From Agapanthus africanus (lineage: Eukaryota; Streptophyta; Magnoliopsida; Asparagales; Amaryllidaceae), in the NCBI GenBank assembly GCA_030015575.1, contig CM057338.1, positions 311,177,627 to 311,241,626 of the forward strand: a stretch of DNA of 64,000 nt, written 5' to 3'. This document shows positions 1 to 8,230 of the stretch, one piece after another. The notes under the pieces were generated by a model, which had not been told where the DNA came from, did no database searches, and saw only the letters and a program-made list of their open reading frames with translations. A program made the translations under genes and the position numbers. Within the stretch, counting starts at the first letter, position 1. Every line of letters starts with the position of its first letter.

Positions 1-719
1 ATAAAACAGATAATCACCGTTGAGAGGAATTTAGAAACAAATTTGGCGCAAGTGTCCAGTCGTTTCAAAATTTGAAATTCAAATTTATGATTTAAACTGA
101 CCGTGCTGACGTCAGGGGTAGACATCAGCTATACAAAAATTTGTTCTAATGACGTTAGGGTAGCCTTCATTGAGATCTTAAAACAGAAAGATAAAATCCA
201 GAGATTTGTTCTACTGACGTCAGTGGTTCAAATTTTTCTTATACGGACGTCCATCAGTGTTCTGTCATGGATGAAATATTGGAATTGAAACTTTGACAGA
301 TTTGAAATTCAACGGATAGATTTGACGTCTCTAAAGGAGATGATGACGTCATGGACATTAGAAATGTGTTGGAATGGAGTTTCTAATCTTATGAGATCAT
401 TACTAATTGCATGTATATCGCTCATATCTTCGATCTTAGTCTTGGTTGTTCAATTAGCTTCATTTCCCTTGATTTGTTACATTTGACGTGAATGGATCTT
501 GGATTTGCTTGCTTCACGTTGTCGATTGTATCGAGTCGTCATGCTGTATTGCCGGTTTGAGTGAGCATCACATTGTAGGCAATCTTACTTGATGTTGGAT
601 ATGTTGCAAACTGTACTTCAAGATTAAAACCTGGAAACATCGTTAGTAACATATGAATTTGTTTAAATAATGTTTTGAACTAAATTATCAAAATTGAGGA
701 TCGTGAGATACGGATGTCA
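1..719 (-). repeat. 3' LTR of SIRE-like element, truncated by window edge
   Basis: This segment aligns base by base, with about 10% differences, to 25375-26079 of the right-hand LTR. On the minus strand it starts TGACATCCG at 719. A purine-rich tract lies directly upstream, as expected for a 3' LTR. Three perfect TGACGTCA octamers are present (107-114, 215-222, 344-351). Confidence 0.88.
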
Positions 720-735
720 ACAATCTCCTCATTTT
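720..735 (-). other. Polypurine tract of SIRE-like element
   Basis: On the minus strand the sequence AAAATGAGGAGATTGT directly precedes the LTR start TGACA. Plus-strand DNA synthesis of LTR retrotransposons starts at such a tract. Its position between the env-like frame and the LTR shows that this LTR is the 3' copy of the minus-strand element. Confidence 0.7.
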
Positions 736-1325
736 TGATATTTAGCAAAACTTCATGAAATATATAAAAAATAAATTCGATTTAGATACTCCCTCTCAAT
801 TCATGCTCAGTCGAAATTTTTTTTGAACTCATACCAGTGTCCCATACCACCGATACTATTTTTCAAGGAGCATGGCATGAAAGTGAGTAATTTAATTCGA
901 ATTTTATATCACGTTAAGCATTAACAGTGAATATTCATGAATATTTCTCCCCCTTTTTGAAAAATACCGAGAAGTGTTTTTAGAAATGAGAGCGATGGAG
1001 GAAAAATAACTATGAATAACAAGATGAAAAAATAAAATGAGACAAGTAATACAATGTTTAGATTTTTGTTATAATCATGTGATACGAATATATAAAGAGA
1101 TATTGGACACAATACTTAATAATAACAAGGATTTTTCATTAATAAAACTGAATTAAAGCATACAAACTTAACACCAAAACATGCAAACATATGCAGATGA
1201 AACACACAAACTAGCATCATAAACTAAAGCATCAAAACATACCAAAATACTTAACAGCTTGAGCAAACATGCACACAAACAAAACAAAAAAACACATCCT
1301 AGGAACTAGAAACAACGATTCCTAA
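736..1325. other. AT-rich 3' untranslated part of SIRE-like element
   Basis: This is the stretch between the end of the env-like frame and the polypurine tract. It is strongly AT-rich with many stops in all frames, and I see no coding signal or repeat family beyond its place inside the element. Confidence 0.5.
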
Positions 1326-2431
1326 CTAGACACCGGATTGTGGTGGTGGTGGTGATGTATTGATTGGTGTTGTGAGGAGGGTCAACTTAGTGCAGACGTT
1401 ATCAACTCGATCATGGAGATGCACAATTTGAGTTGACATTTGATCAAGGCGTGAGTAGATATGATCATGATACTTTTGAATCTTGTCACAAAGACGGTTC
1501 TTTAGAGTTGTAAAGTTACATGATGGTTGTAGTGGAGGGGCATCAACTAGTGCTTCAACCGGGGCTTGGATTGGTTAGGAAGAACTTGGGGCTTGTGATG
1601 AAGACGGAACGACATTTAACTTTATCAAGTTGATTATCCTAATCTCGAAATCCATAGCATCTCTAGTCTTATCGGCGGTAGCGAGAATTTGAACTTTGCG
1701 ATATTCAAGTAACTTTGTGATCATTTGGTCGTAGTGGTGATTCCATTAGAAATTTCCCACATATTCTGAGTTATGAACGATGGAAGGTTCACTTTTATCT
1801 TTGCTAAAACACAATACGTGATTAGCTTGTGGGGTCAAAAAACAATATCTCTACTCCCCGACTTTGGAATCATCACATGGGCGATCAAGTTGGAAAGGAC
1901 ACGAGCTTGCCTAGTGAACGTCCTTGCTTGACGATCCCCGTAAAGATGTAGAAAATCCGCTCCATGAAGAAATTGGGAAGCAACTTCCTTTGTGTGAGGC
2001 GCTCGAAACTTGAAATTCTCAAGCGTCTTATTGTACACTTACGCTCCGTTGGATGAAATTCCCAATGCATGACCAATTGTGCCGGATGTGAACTTAAATT
2101 CTTTACCAAACACTCTAGTAGTGTATTCGTTTGGATTATCGTAGTCGCTAACGAGATTTGCGTAGAAAAATCTTACCGCCTTGTCGTATGTCGGACATGA
2201 GAGAGTTAAGAATGGCATCCACCCTTGAAATTCAAACAACTCCTTGAAACCAAAATCTTGGATTTCTTGAAACAGAACCTTGACACCCGTATGAAGTGGT
2301 TTGCTTGAGAAAAGTGCAAATATCTCTTTGGCCTCTTCATTTATAAAAAGATTTGTTTCGGGAGAGGGCTCGGGCGGATTCGGCTTAGGTTTCTTGTGAG
2401 AAATCACTTTCTTTACTTGCTTGGGAGGCAT
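1326..2431 (-). pseudogene. Env-like / plant transposon accessory protein of SIRE-like element, degenerate
   Basis: The start codon at 2431 opens a frame with a basic, Pro-rich N-terminus (MPPKQVKK..., PPEPSPE). A globular part follows with FQGWMPFL, FYANLV and FTSGTIGHALG (about residues 65-125). This pattern is known from the 'putative plant transposon protein' family found downstream of pol in SIRE-type and other plant retroelements, often labelled env-like. An in-frame TAA at about 2040 and a TGA at about 1833 interrupt it. A shifted frame continues to about 1326 with a helical, possibly coiled-coil stretch and a Pro-rich tail. No signal peptide or clear membrane helix is visible, so an envelope role is not supported by the sequence. 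Function is unknown; family placement is by motif memory. Confidence 0.6.
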
Positions 2432-2917
2432 GGTTGCTAGGGTTTGGAGTATTTGCGAAATTAAGGTTTGTTCAAGGATATAGAGGAATTGAAAAGATGA
2501 GAGAAGAGGAGAGAGGGATTATGTGTTTATAATGATGTCTTGGGTTGGAAGATGGAAAGTGTGAACCAATTTAATTAATAATGGATGGTTACGATTTAAT
2601 TTGGGGATTTTAAACGACTGAGAAAAACGAATCGACACAGGAAAATTTCCCGTGCTGATGTTAGTAGCACTGTTCATGACGTCCGTGCAGGGAAAAACAG
2701 TGGCCCATTTTGAACTACTGATGTCGGTGGTTCAAAAATCTCTTCTACTGACGTCAGTTACTGATGTCCGTTGGTGTCTAAGGAAAAATTAAAATTAACA
2801 CAAATATGAAAAATTTATTGAATTAAAATAAAAGACATTACAACAAATATTAAAAAATACAAACAAATACAAACTTAACATAAACACACTTAAAACACAT
2901 TTAAAGAACGCGCTATC
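2432..2917. other. Spacer between the two accessory frames of SIRE-like element
   Basis: This is a non-coding stretch. It carries short repeated blocks around the core 'CTACTGA(C/T)GTC' (for example 2705-2720 and 2745-2757), including a perfect TGACGTCA at 2749-2756. The same blocks occur in the LTRs of this element. The 5' part is AT-rich. Confidence 0.5.
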
Positions 2918-3018
2918 CTAGTGTTCTTTCTTGAACTTCTCCACAACATCGGTCGTACTCTTCTTTATGATCATCTCGTCCTCAGGATCATAAAGAATGA
3001 CGACATTGTCGGAGAAAG
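2918..3018 (-). pseudogene. C-terminal half of small accessory frame split by Copia insertion
   Basis: On the minus strand the frame runs from the insertion site at 3018 and ends TTCAAGAAAGAACACTAG at 2918. It continues, without a frame change, the frame that starts at 19445 and stops being host sequence at 19251, once the element at 3019-19250 and one copy of the GAAAG duplication are removed. The encoded segment is acidic then basic (DPEDEM, KFKKEH). The protein would be about 96 residues. I do not recognise its family. Confidence 0.6.
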
Positions 3019-3202
3019 TATAAGCCAATTGAACTTTCTTTCACACAAAATTCAGTATACAGAGAGGCTTTTTTTATAGCCTTATTACACGAGTATAGGA
3101 AGATATGAGCAAAACAATAAAATAAGGAAGTTACAAACATATTCTGTTATAAACAGATTCTAACTAATCTGAGAAATATCTTACTGTGGACTATTTCCAA
3201 CA
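3019..3202 (-). repeat. 3' LTR of second Copia element
   Basis: On the minus strand this 184-bp repeat begins TGTTGGAAATAG at 3202 and ends CTTATA at 3019. It matches 19040-19250 except for point changes and a 27-bp block present only in the right copy. The GAAAG duplication at 3014-3018 fixes the outer boundary, so the LTR ends in TA rather than the usual CA. Confidence 0.85.
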
Positions 3203-3215
3203 CTCCCTCTCAAGT
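3203..3215 (-). other. Polypurine tract of second Copia element
   Basis: The minus-strand sequence TTGAGAGGGAG lies immediately before the LTR start TGTTGG. This is the usual Copia arrangement at the 3' LTR. Confidence 0.8.
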
Positions 3216-4797
3216 GGGTGCGTAGATGTCCATCATGCCCAACTTGCTTATGAGTCTCTTGAATACTGCTTTGAATAGTCCCTTTGTAAAGATATCTGCA
3301 GTTTGTTCTTTTGTCGGAATGTAGGGGATACAGATGGTACCGACATCCAGTTTTTCCTTGATGAAGTAGCGGTCGACTTCAATATGCTTTGTTCTGTCAT
3401 GCTGAACGGGGTTGTGTGCTATGCTGATGGCAGCTTTGTTGTCGCAGTATAGTTTTAGTGGCTGAGTTATAGGCTGCTTTATTTCCTGTAGTACCCGTTG
3501 AATCCACAGAACTTCACAAATACCGTTGGCCATGGCTCGAAATTTTGCCAACGCACTACTCCTTGCCACGACACTTTGTTTCTTGCTCCGCCATGCAACT
3601 AGATTGCCCCACACGTACGTACAATACCCTGAAGTTGACTTCCTGTCTACGATGGAACCTGCCCAATCCGAGTCAGTGAATACTTCGACGCTGCGAGTCT
3701 CACTTTTTTCGAAGAATAAATCTTTTCCTAGTGCGCCCTTTAAATACTTCAAAACTTTATATGCTGCATCAAGGTGCTCTTCTTGAGGTGAGTGCATAAA
3801 TTGGCTTATCATACTCACTGCAAAGGTGATATCGGGACGTGTGTGTGAGAGATGGATCAATTTTCCCACTAACCTCTGGTATTGTGGAATGTCCACTGAC
3901 GGGCTCTGTGTAAATTCTCCGAGCTTTTTATTCGGATCTATCGGTATCTCCGCAGGTTTGCAGTTTGTCATCCCTATTTCTTTGAGAAGATCGAGAACAT
4001 ACTTCCGTTGAGACACGACAACGCCTTTCTTACTTCGAGCAATTTCCATACCCAAGAAATACTTCAATTCCCAAGTATTTTAGTTCGAACTCCTTGGCGA
4101 GACTTCCTTTTAACTGGTTGACCTCTTCCTCGTCATCTCCTGTAACAATGATGTCATCAACGTAAACAATTAGTATTGCAATTTTTCCATGTCTCGAGAC
4201 TCTGTAGAACATGGTGTGATCTGCCTGAGCCTGATTGTAGCCTTGCCTTTTCACAAACTGATGGAAACGTTCGAACCAAGCTCGTAGAGATTGTTTAAGA
4301 CCGTAAAGTGATCTTTTCAATCTGCACACTTTGGAGCCGAACCCTTTTTCAAACCCCGGCGGAGGTTCCATGTACACTTCTTCGTCCAGGTCTCCATTCA
4401 AAAACGTGTTCTTCACATCTAGTTGTTGAAGTCGCCAATCGAGGTTTACTGCAACTGACAGCAAGATCCGGATCGTGTTTAGCTTAGCCACAGGTGCAAA
4501 AGTCTCCGTGTAGTCGATCCCGTATGTTTGAGTGAACCCTTTAGCAACGAGCCTCGTCTTATATCGTTCTAGGGTTCCATCTGCACGAAACTTTGGTGTG
4601 AATACCCATTTGCATCCTACAGTCTTTTTTCCTCTCGGCAGCTCCTCTATGTTCCAAGTTTGATTTTTCTCAAGTGCATTCATTTCCTCGAAAATCGTCT
4701 TTCTCCACTCTGGAGCTCTCAGAGCATGCTGTACAGTTTTTGGAATCTCCACAGCAGACACATTAGAGGTAAAGGCTGAAAAACTGGGTGAGAGATT
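3210..4797 (-). pseudogene. Copia reverse transcriptase-RNase H (3' part of broken polyprotein)
   Basis: The minus-strand frame 4761-4030 carries the Copia RT: W-(K)-x-T-I-F-E-E-M, KWVFTPKF, RLVAKGFTQ, QLDVKNTFLNG and the catalytic YVDDIIVTG near 4160. At about 4070 a small imperfect duplication around 'TTGGGAATTGAAG' shifts the frame. The rest of RT and all of RNase H then follow at 4067-3210 (KYFLGMEIA, DSDWAGS, RKSTSGYC, DNKAAISIA, KHIEVDRYFI). The domain ends at the stop next to the polypurine tract. The 5' side stops at 4797, where the Tat element inserted; the frame resumes upstream at 17765. The conserved RNase H 'SSAEAE' is SSALAK here, a further sign of decay. Confidence 0.9.
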
Positions 4798-5214
4798 TGT
4801 AGGGTGTTTTTCGTCACCCCAGTGAGATGGGAATACGCGCGCGCTTGTCAGGCGTACTACAGATTCCCCCTGTCTAGGGTAGGCTGGGGTTTAATGATTG
4901 TGGGGATCCGAATCTCCGGCAGCCGCGGACTAAGCTACCGTTAATTACCCCTCGCCTTTGGGGCGAGGGAACCTCCGATTAACGGGTTAAACTGGTCATG
5001 CGAACTCAATGTGCAGTGTACATGTGTTTTGTTTTGAAAAGGGGGGGTTTTGGATATATCGGGAGCCACGCAGAGTTTTTACGGGGGTCCCGCTACCCGG
5101 ATAGCGGGCTGGGGGTCAAGGGGGCTAGCAGCCCCCTTGCGGGGTTCGGGGCAGCGCCCAAGCCCGAAAATTTTTTGGAGGGGGAGAATGTTGCGGAGTA
5201 TGTGTATGTGTACA

Positions 5215-5262
5215 TTTGTATACAAATGTATATATATACATATATATGCATATATATATGAA
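5215..5262 (-). promoter_or_regulatory. TATA-rich tract, candidate core promoter in Tat LTR
   Basis: This is a run of alternating TATA/ATGCATAT in both LTR copies (also 16795-16842). On the element strand it sits about 50 bp downstream of the G-box repeats. LTR promoters of plant retroelements lie in U3 with a TATA box. Which TATA is used cannot be told from sequence. Confidence 0.5.
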
Positions 5263-5310
5263 TAAAGGGGAAAAAAGACATCCAAAGGATGCGTGGGGCC
5301 AACGTCTAGG

Positions 5311-5431
5311 CGCGCGCGCGCCACGTGTCGGCACGTGGGCGCCTTGCGCAGCGCAAGCGTGCGCGCCACGTGTCGGCACGAGGGCGCCTTGCGCAGCGCA
5401 AGCGCGCGCGCCACGTGTCGGCACGTGGGCG
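5311..5431 (-). promoter_or_regulatory. 45-bp tandem repeat with G-box motifs in Tat LTR
   Basis: The core CCACGTGTCGGCACG recurs at 5321, 5366 and 5411, exactly 45 bp apart, embedded in CG-rich sequence (GCGCGCGC, CTTGCGCAGCGCAAG). Each unit carries CACGTGTC plus a second ACGTG-like half in most copies (GGCACGTGGG; the middle unit has GGCACGAGGG). CACGTG is the G-box bound by plant bZIP and bHLH factors, and ACGTGTC resembles ABA-response elements. The same array is at 16891-17011. Confidence 0.65.
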
Positions 5432-5897
5432 CAAATTGCTCGAGCGCTAGCGCGCTGGTGAGGAAAAGAGGGCTTTTAGCCTAAAAAGGGATTTCTCAAA
5501 AGAGAAATCAGAGAGGAGTTGGACTCCTGAATGTGTTTTGGGGTTAATGGAAGGGGTTCTTCTTCTTCCTCCTGTTGCTTGCTGGATCTTGAAGATCAAG
5601 AGATGTGAAATCTCAAAATATCTCCTTTTTGAGATCTGATGACAGAACCAAGTTCCCCTTTGTGGGTTTTGTGGTGAAAAACTAATTTGTTTTATAAAAA
5701 GAAGATTAAAACTCTTGATTTAATTCAAGAGAAAGAAGGAGGTTTTGGAACCTTGAAGAAGAAGAAAGATCTCAGATCTGGAAAGTTTTTTTTTTAGAGA
5801 GAGAAAAAGTTGTTGGGATATTTCATTATCCTTGCCTTTATAGGCTACACACTTTACACATAGCCCCTTGGGCTTCACAAAATGGCATTTTGCCTAT

Positions 5898-5940
5898 CCC
5901 ATGGCTCATGTGCCATTTCTTTTTGCACATAAGCCATGGG
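5898..5940. repeat. Inverted repeat (hairpin) in Tat LTR
   Basis: Arms CCCATGGCTCATGTGC (5898-5913) and GCACATAAGCCATGGG (5925-5940) pair with one mismatch around an 11-base loop. The same structure is in the other LTR at 17478-17520. It lies on the U3 side of the TATA tract. Confidence 0.6.
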
Positions 5941-6179
5941 CTTTACAAAAATTTGGCTTTATGCCTATTTTTCTTACATTTATCCATAAAATAAAATAAA
6001 AGAAATACAACAAAATTATTTATTACAAAATTTTTATCTTGGCATGGGGGAAGGCCGGCCGCTTCATGTTCGGGCTCGACCCGGGCATGGGCCCACTGGA
6101 TCTGGGCTCGGGCCCACTTGGCTTGGGGTTGACTTTGATTTTGACTTGGTCAACCGGGGTGTAAATTTTTACCCCAACA

Positions 6180-6195
6180 AATTGCCCCCCATCAA
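6180..6195 (-). other. Polypurine tract of Tat element
   Basis: The minus-strand sequence TGATGGGGGGCAATT directly precedes the LTR start TGTTGGGG. A G-rich tract in this place is the expected primer for plus-strand synthesis and fixes this LTR as the 3' copy. Confidence 0.85.
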
Positions 6196-6288
6196 TAAAT
6201 GCACACCACATATGTGGGTCGTGTGCATGAAATTGATGGATCTTCTTTCACGTGGAGGCGACTTGATTCGGTTCCCACCTTTCGGGAA

Positions 6289-6988
6289 ACTGGCACTGCC
6301 CTTTTTACGACATGGACGGTCGATGCGGCCCTTTTTGCGACTTGGACGGTCGATGCTGCCCTTTTAGCGACTTGGACGGTCGGTTCTGCCCTTTTTGCGA
6401 CGTGGACGGTCGATGCTGCCCTTTTTGCGACTTGGACGGTCGATACTGCCCTTTTAGCGACTTGGACGGTCGGTTCTGCCCTTTTTGCGACGTGGACGGT
6501 CGATGCTGCCCGTTTTGCGACTTGGACGGTCGATACTGCCCTTTTAGCGACTTGGACGGTCGGTTCTGCCCTTTTTGCGACGTGGACGGTCGATGCTGCC
6601 CTTTTTGCGACTTGGACGGTCGATGCTGCCCTTTTTGCGACTTGGACGGTCGATGCTGCCCTTTTAGCGACTTGGACGGTCGGTTCTGCCCTTTTTGCGA
6701 CGTGGACGGTCGATGCTGCCCTTTTTGCGACTTGGACGGTCGATGCTGCCCTTTTAGCGACTTGGACGGTCGGTGTTGCCCTTTTAGCGACTGGGACGGT
6801 CGGTTCTGCCCTTTTTGCGACGTGGACGGTCGATGCTGCCCTTTTAGCGACTTGGACGGTCGGTGCTGCCCTTTTAGCGACTTGGACGGTCGGTGCTGCC
6901 CTTTTTGCGACGTGGACGGTCGATTCTGCCCTTTTTGCGACGTGGACGGTCGATGCTGCCCTTTTAGCGACTTGGACGTTCGGTGCTT
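6289..6988. repeat. 30-bp minisatellite, about 23 units, in Tat 3' untranslated region
   Basis: The unit is CTGCCCTTTTxGCGACxTGG followed by ACGGTCGxTx. Three variants are seen: A (TTTTTGCGACTTGG...GATG/GATA), B (TTTTAGCGACTTGG...GGTT) and C (TTTTTGCGACGTGG...GATG). Their order is mostly A-B-C repeated, a 90-bp higher-order unit, breaking down towards the right end (B B C C B). Because 30 is a multiple of three and the unit lacks stops in two frames, long plus-strand frames (6199-6990 and 6312-6995) run through it. These are antisense to the element and are not taken as genes. Confidence 0.95.
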
Positions 6989-6990
6989 GA

Positions 6991-7095
6991 TTTGACTTGC
7001 TCTGCTTCTTGCAGTGTCAGGGGTAGACTTGACTTGCTCCGCTTCTTGCGGCGTCGAGATTGGATTCTGACTTGCTCCGCTTTTTGCGGTGTCGG
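6991..7095. repeat. Three degenerate ~38-bp repeats in Tat 3' UTR
   Basis: The motif GACTTGCTC(C/T)GCTT(C/T)TTGC(A/G)G(T/C)GTC occurs three times, starting near 6993, 7030 and 7068, with unlike spacer sequence between. It directly follows the 30-bp array. Confidence 0.6.
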
Positions 7096-7124
7096 AGTGA
7101 AAGTTGACTTGTTGATTTTGATTT

Positions 7125-7670
7125 AGGTTGACATCAGCATCGCTATACTGGAATATAGTACTAGGAGCGAATCATCATCTGTCATTTAGAGGGTTTTGGG
7201 ATTTATTTATTTTTTTTTTTTTTTGGGACTTTGAATGTGGTCTCACCGGTAGGACTTGGGAGAGGTTGGGATTGTTTTACGCCCGTGGATTGTATACGGT
7301 TTTGCAGGATGTATGATCCAGACCGTAGGGCCGGAAAAATTTCAGGGCTTTGTTGGCGTCTGCATCGCTGGACTGGAATGTGGTACCAGGAGCGACTCAT
7401 CATTCGCCGTTGGGGTATGGGATTTGGAATTTGGTTGGCGTCTGCATCGCTACACTGGAATAATGCCAGGAGCGACTCATCATTCGCCACTTTGGGGTTG
7501 GGGACTTGGAATTTGGATCTTGTTTGGCATCAGCATTGCTGCACTGGAATAATGCCAGGAGCAACTCATCATTTGCCTTGGGAGGACTTGGGATTTGGGT
7601 TTTTGGTCGGCATCAGCACCGCTAACACTGAAGCGAAATGCCAGGAGCGACTCATCATTTGCCGTTGCCC
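7125..7670. repeat. Five ~80-220 bp spaced repeats in Tat 3' UTR
   Basis: The paired blocks 'GCATCAGCATCGCTxxACTGGAAT' and 'CCAGGAGCGACTCATCATTxGCC' recur at about 7130, 7355, 7436, 7528 and 7608, separated by TTGGGATTTGG-type sequence. The first two are set apart by an inserted block (7200-7345) that is itself duplicated at 8026-8200. Confidence 0.65.
7201..7345. repeat. Duplicated block with homopyrimidine tract, copy 1
   Basis: A T-run (7207-7225) is followed by GGGACTTTGAATGTGGTCTCACCGG-like sequence and a conserved stretch around CGCCCGTGGATTGTATACGG. The same order, with about 10-15% changes, is at 8036-8200. On the element strand each block ends in a long purine run resembling a polypurine tract. 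Confidence 0.7.
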
Positions 7671-7739
7671 GTTGGGGAACGATGGCTTAGGAGACAGGTT
7701 TGGGTCCCTATCACCTAAGGCTTTTCAATTTTATGGGCC

Positions 7740-7935
7740 GTGAGGGTCCCATAAAGCATTTTCTCCCTACGAGTCGTAAGGATCCTGCAGGTGTATTTTC
7801 TCCTTAGGAATCGTGAGGATTCCTAAGTGTGTTGCTCCATTGTGAGTCGTAAGGATCTCACGCAGGGGTTTTCTCCTCACAAGGTCGAGAGGACTTTGCG
7901 AGTGTATTTCATCTCTTTTCACGAGTTTGCGCCCT
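7740..7935. repeat. Short degenerate repeats (GAGTCGTAAGGAT family) in Tat 3' UTR
   Basis: Blocks of the type TTTTCTCCxxAxGAGTCGTAAGGAT recur at about 7758, 7797, 7838 and 7869 with local dyads (for example CTTAGGAATCGTGAGGATTCCTAAG). They look like hairpin-prone minisatellite remnants. Confidence 0.5.
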
Positions 7936-8035
7936 TTCAGGTTTTCACAGACTCGCCGGTAGTCCTGCTGTTTTTACTCACGGAGCCCTTTCGGGTTTTC
8001 ATCCGTGCCCGTTTTGCTTGTGGACATACCGTTTA

Positions 8036-8200
8036 TTTCTTCTTCTTTTTTTTCTTTTTCTTTCTTTTTTTCTTTTTTTTTTGCTGCTGGTGGGACTTTA
8101 AAAGTAGTCTCACCGGCAGGATTTGGGAGAAATAGGGGTCATTTACGCCCGTGGATTGTATACGGTTTTGCAGGATGTCTGATCCAGACCGTAGGGCTGA
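8036..8200. repeat. Duplicated block with homopyrimidine tract, copy 2
   Basis: This is the counterpart of 7201-7345, with a longer C/T tract (8036-8083). It lies immediately downstream of the integrase stop on the element strand and marks the start of the repeat-rich 3' untranslated region. Confidence 0.7.
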
Positions 8201-8230
8201 TGTGCTCAATTCGCCTGCGACTTAGAGCAT

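Larger units (their letters stand above)
4798..6179 (-). repeat. 3' LTR of Tat element
   Basis: This 1382-bp repeat has TG...CA termini (minus strand TGTTGGGGTA ... CACCCTACA). It contains, in element sense, an inverted repeat (5898-5940), a 45-bp G-box tandem repeat (5311-5431) and a TATA-rich tract (5215-5262). Many plus-strand and minus-strand open frames across the GC-rich repeat encode Ala/Arg-rich nonsense and are not genes. Confidence 0.95.

Noticed and set aside
1..719. Independent solo LTR of the SIRE-like family
   Set aside because: A purine tract and an env-like frame abut its inner side in the order expected for a 3' LTR, and the split accessory frame links both halves of the same element.
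5079..5484. Several Ala/Arg/Cys-rich frames on both strands, repeated at 16659-17064
   Set aside because: They are by-products of the CG-rich 45-bp repeat in the Tat LTR and are present in all frames.
6289..6988. CRISPR-like array
   Set aside because: Units are directly abutting 30-bp near-copies with no unique spacers, inside a plant retroelement. This is a minisatellite.
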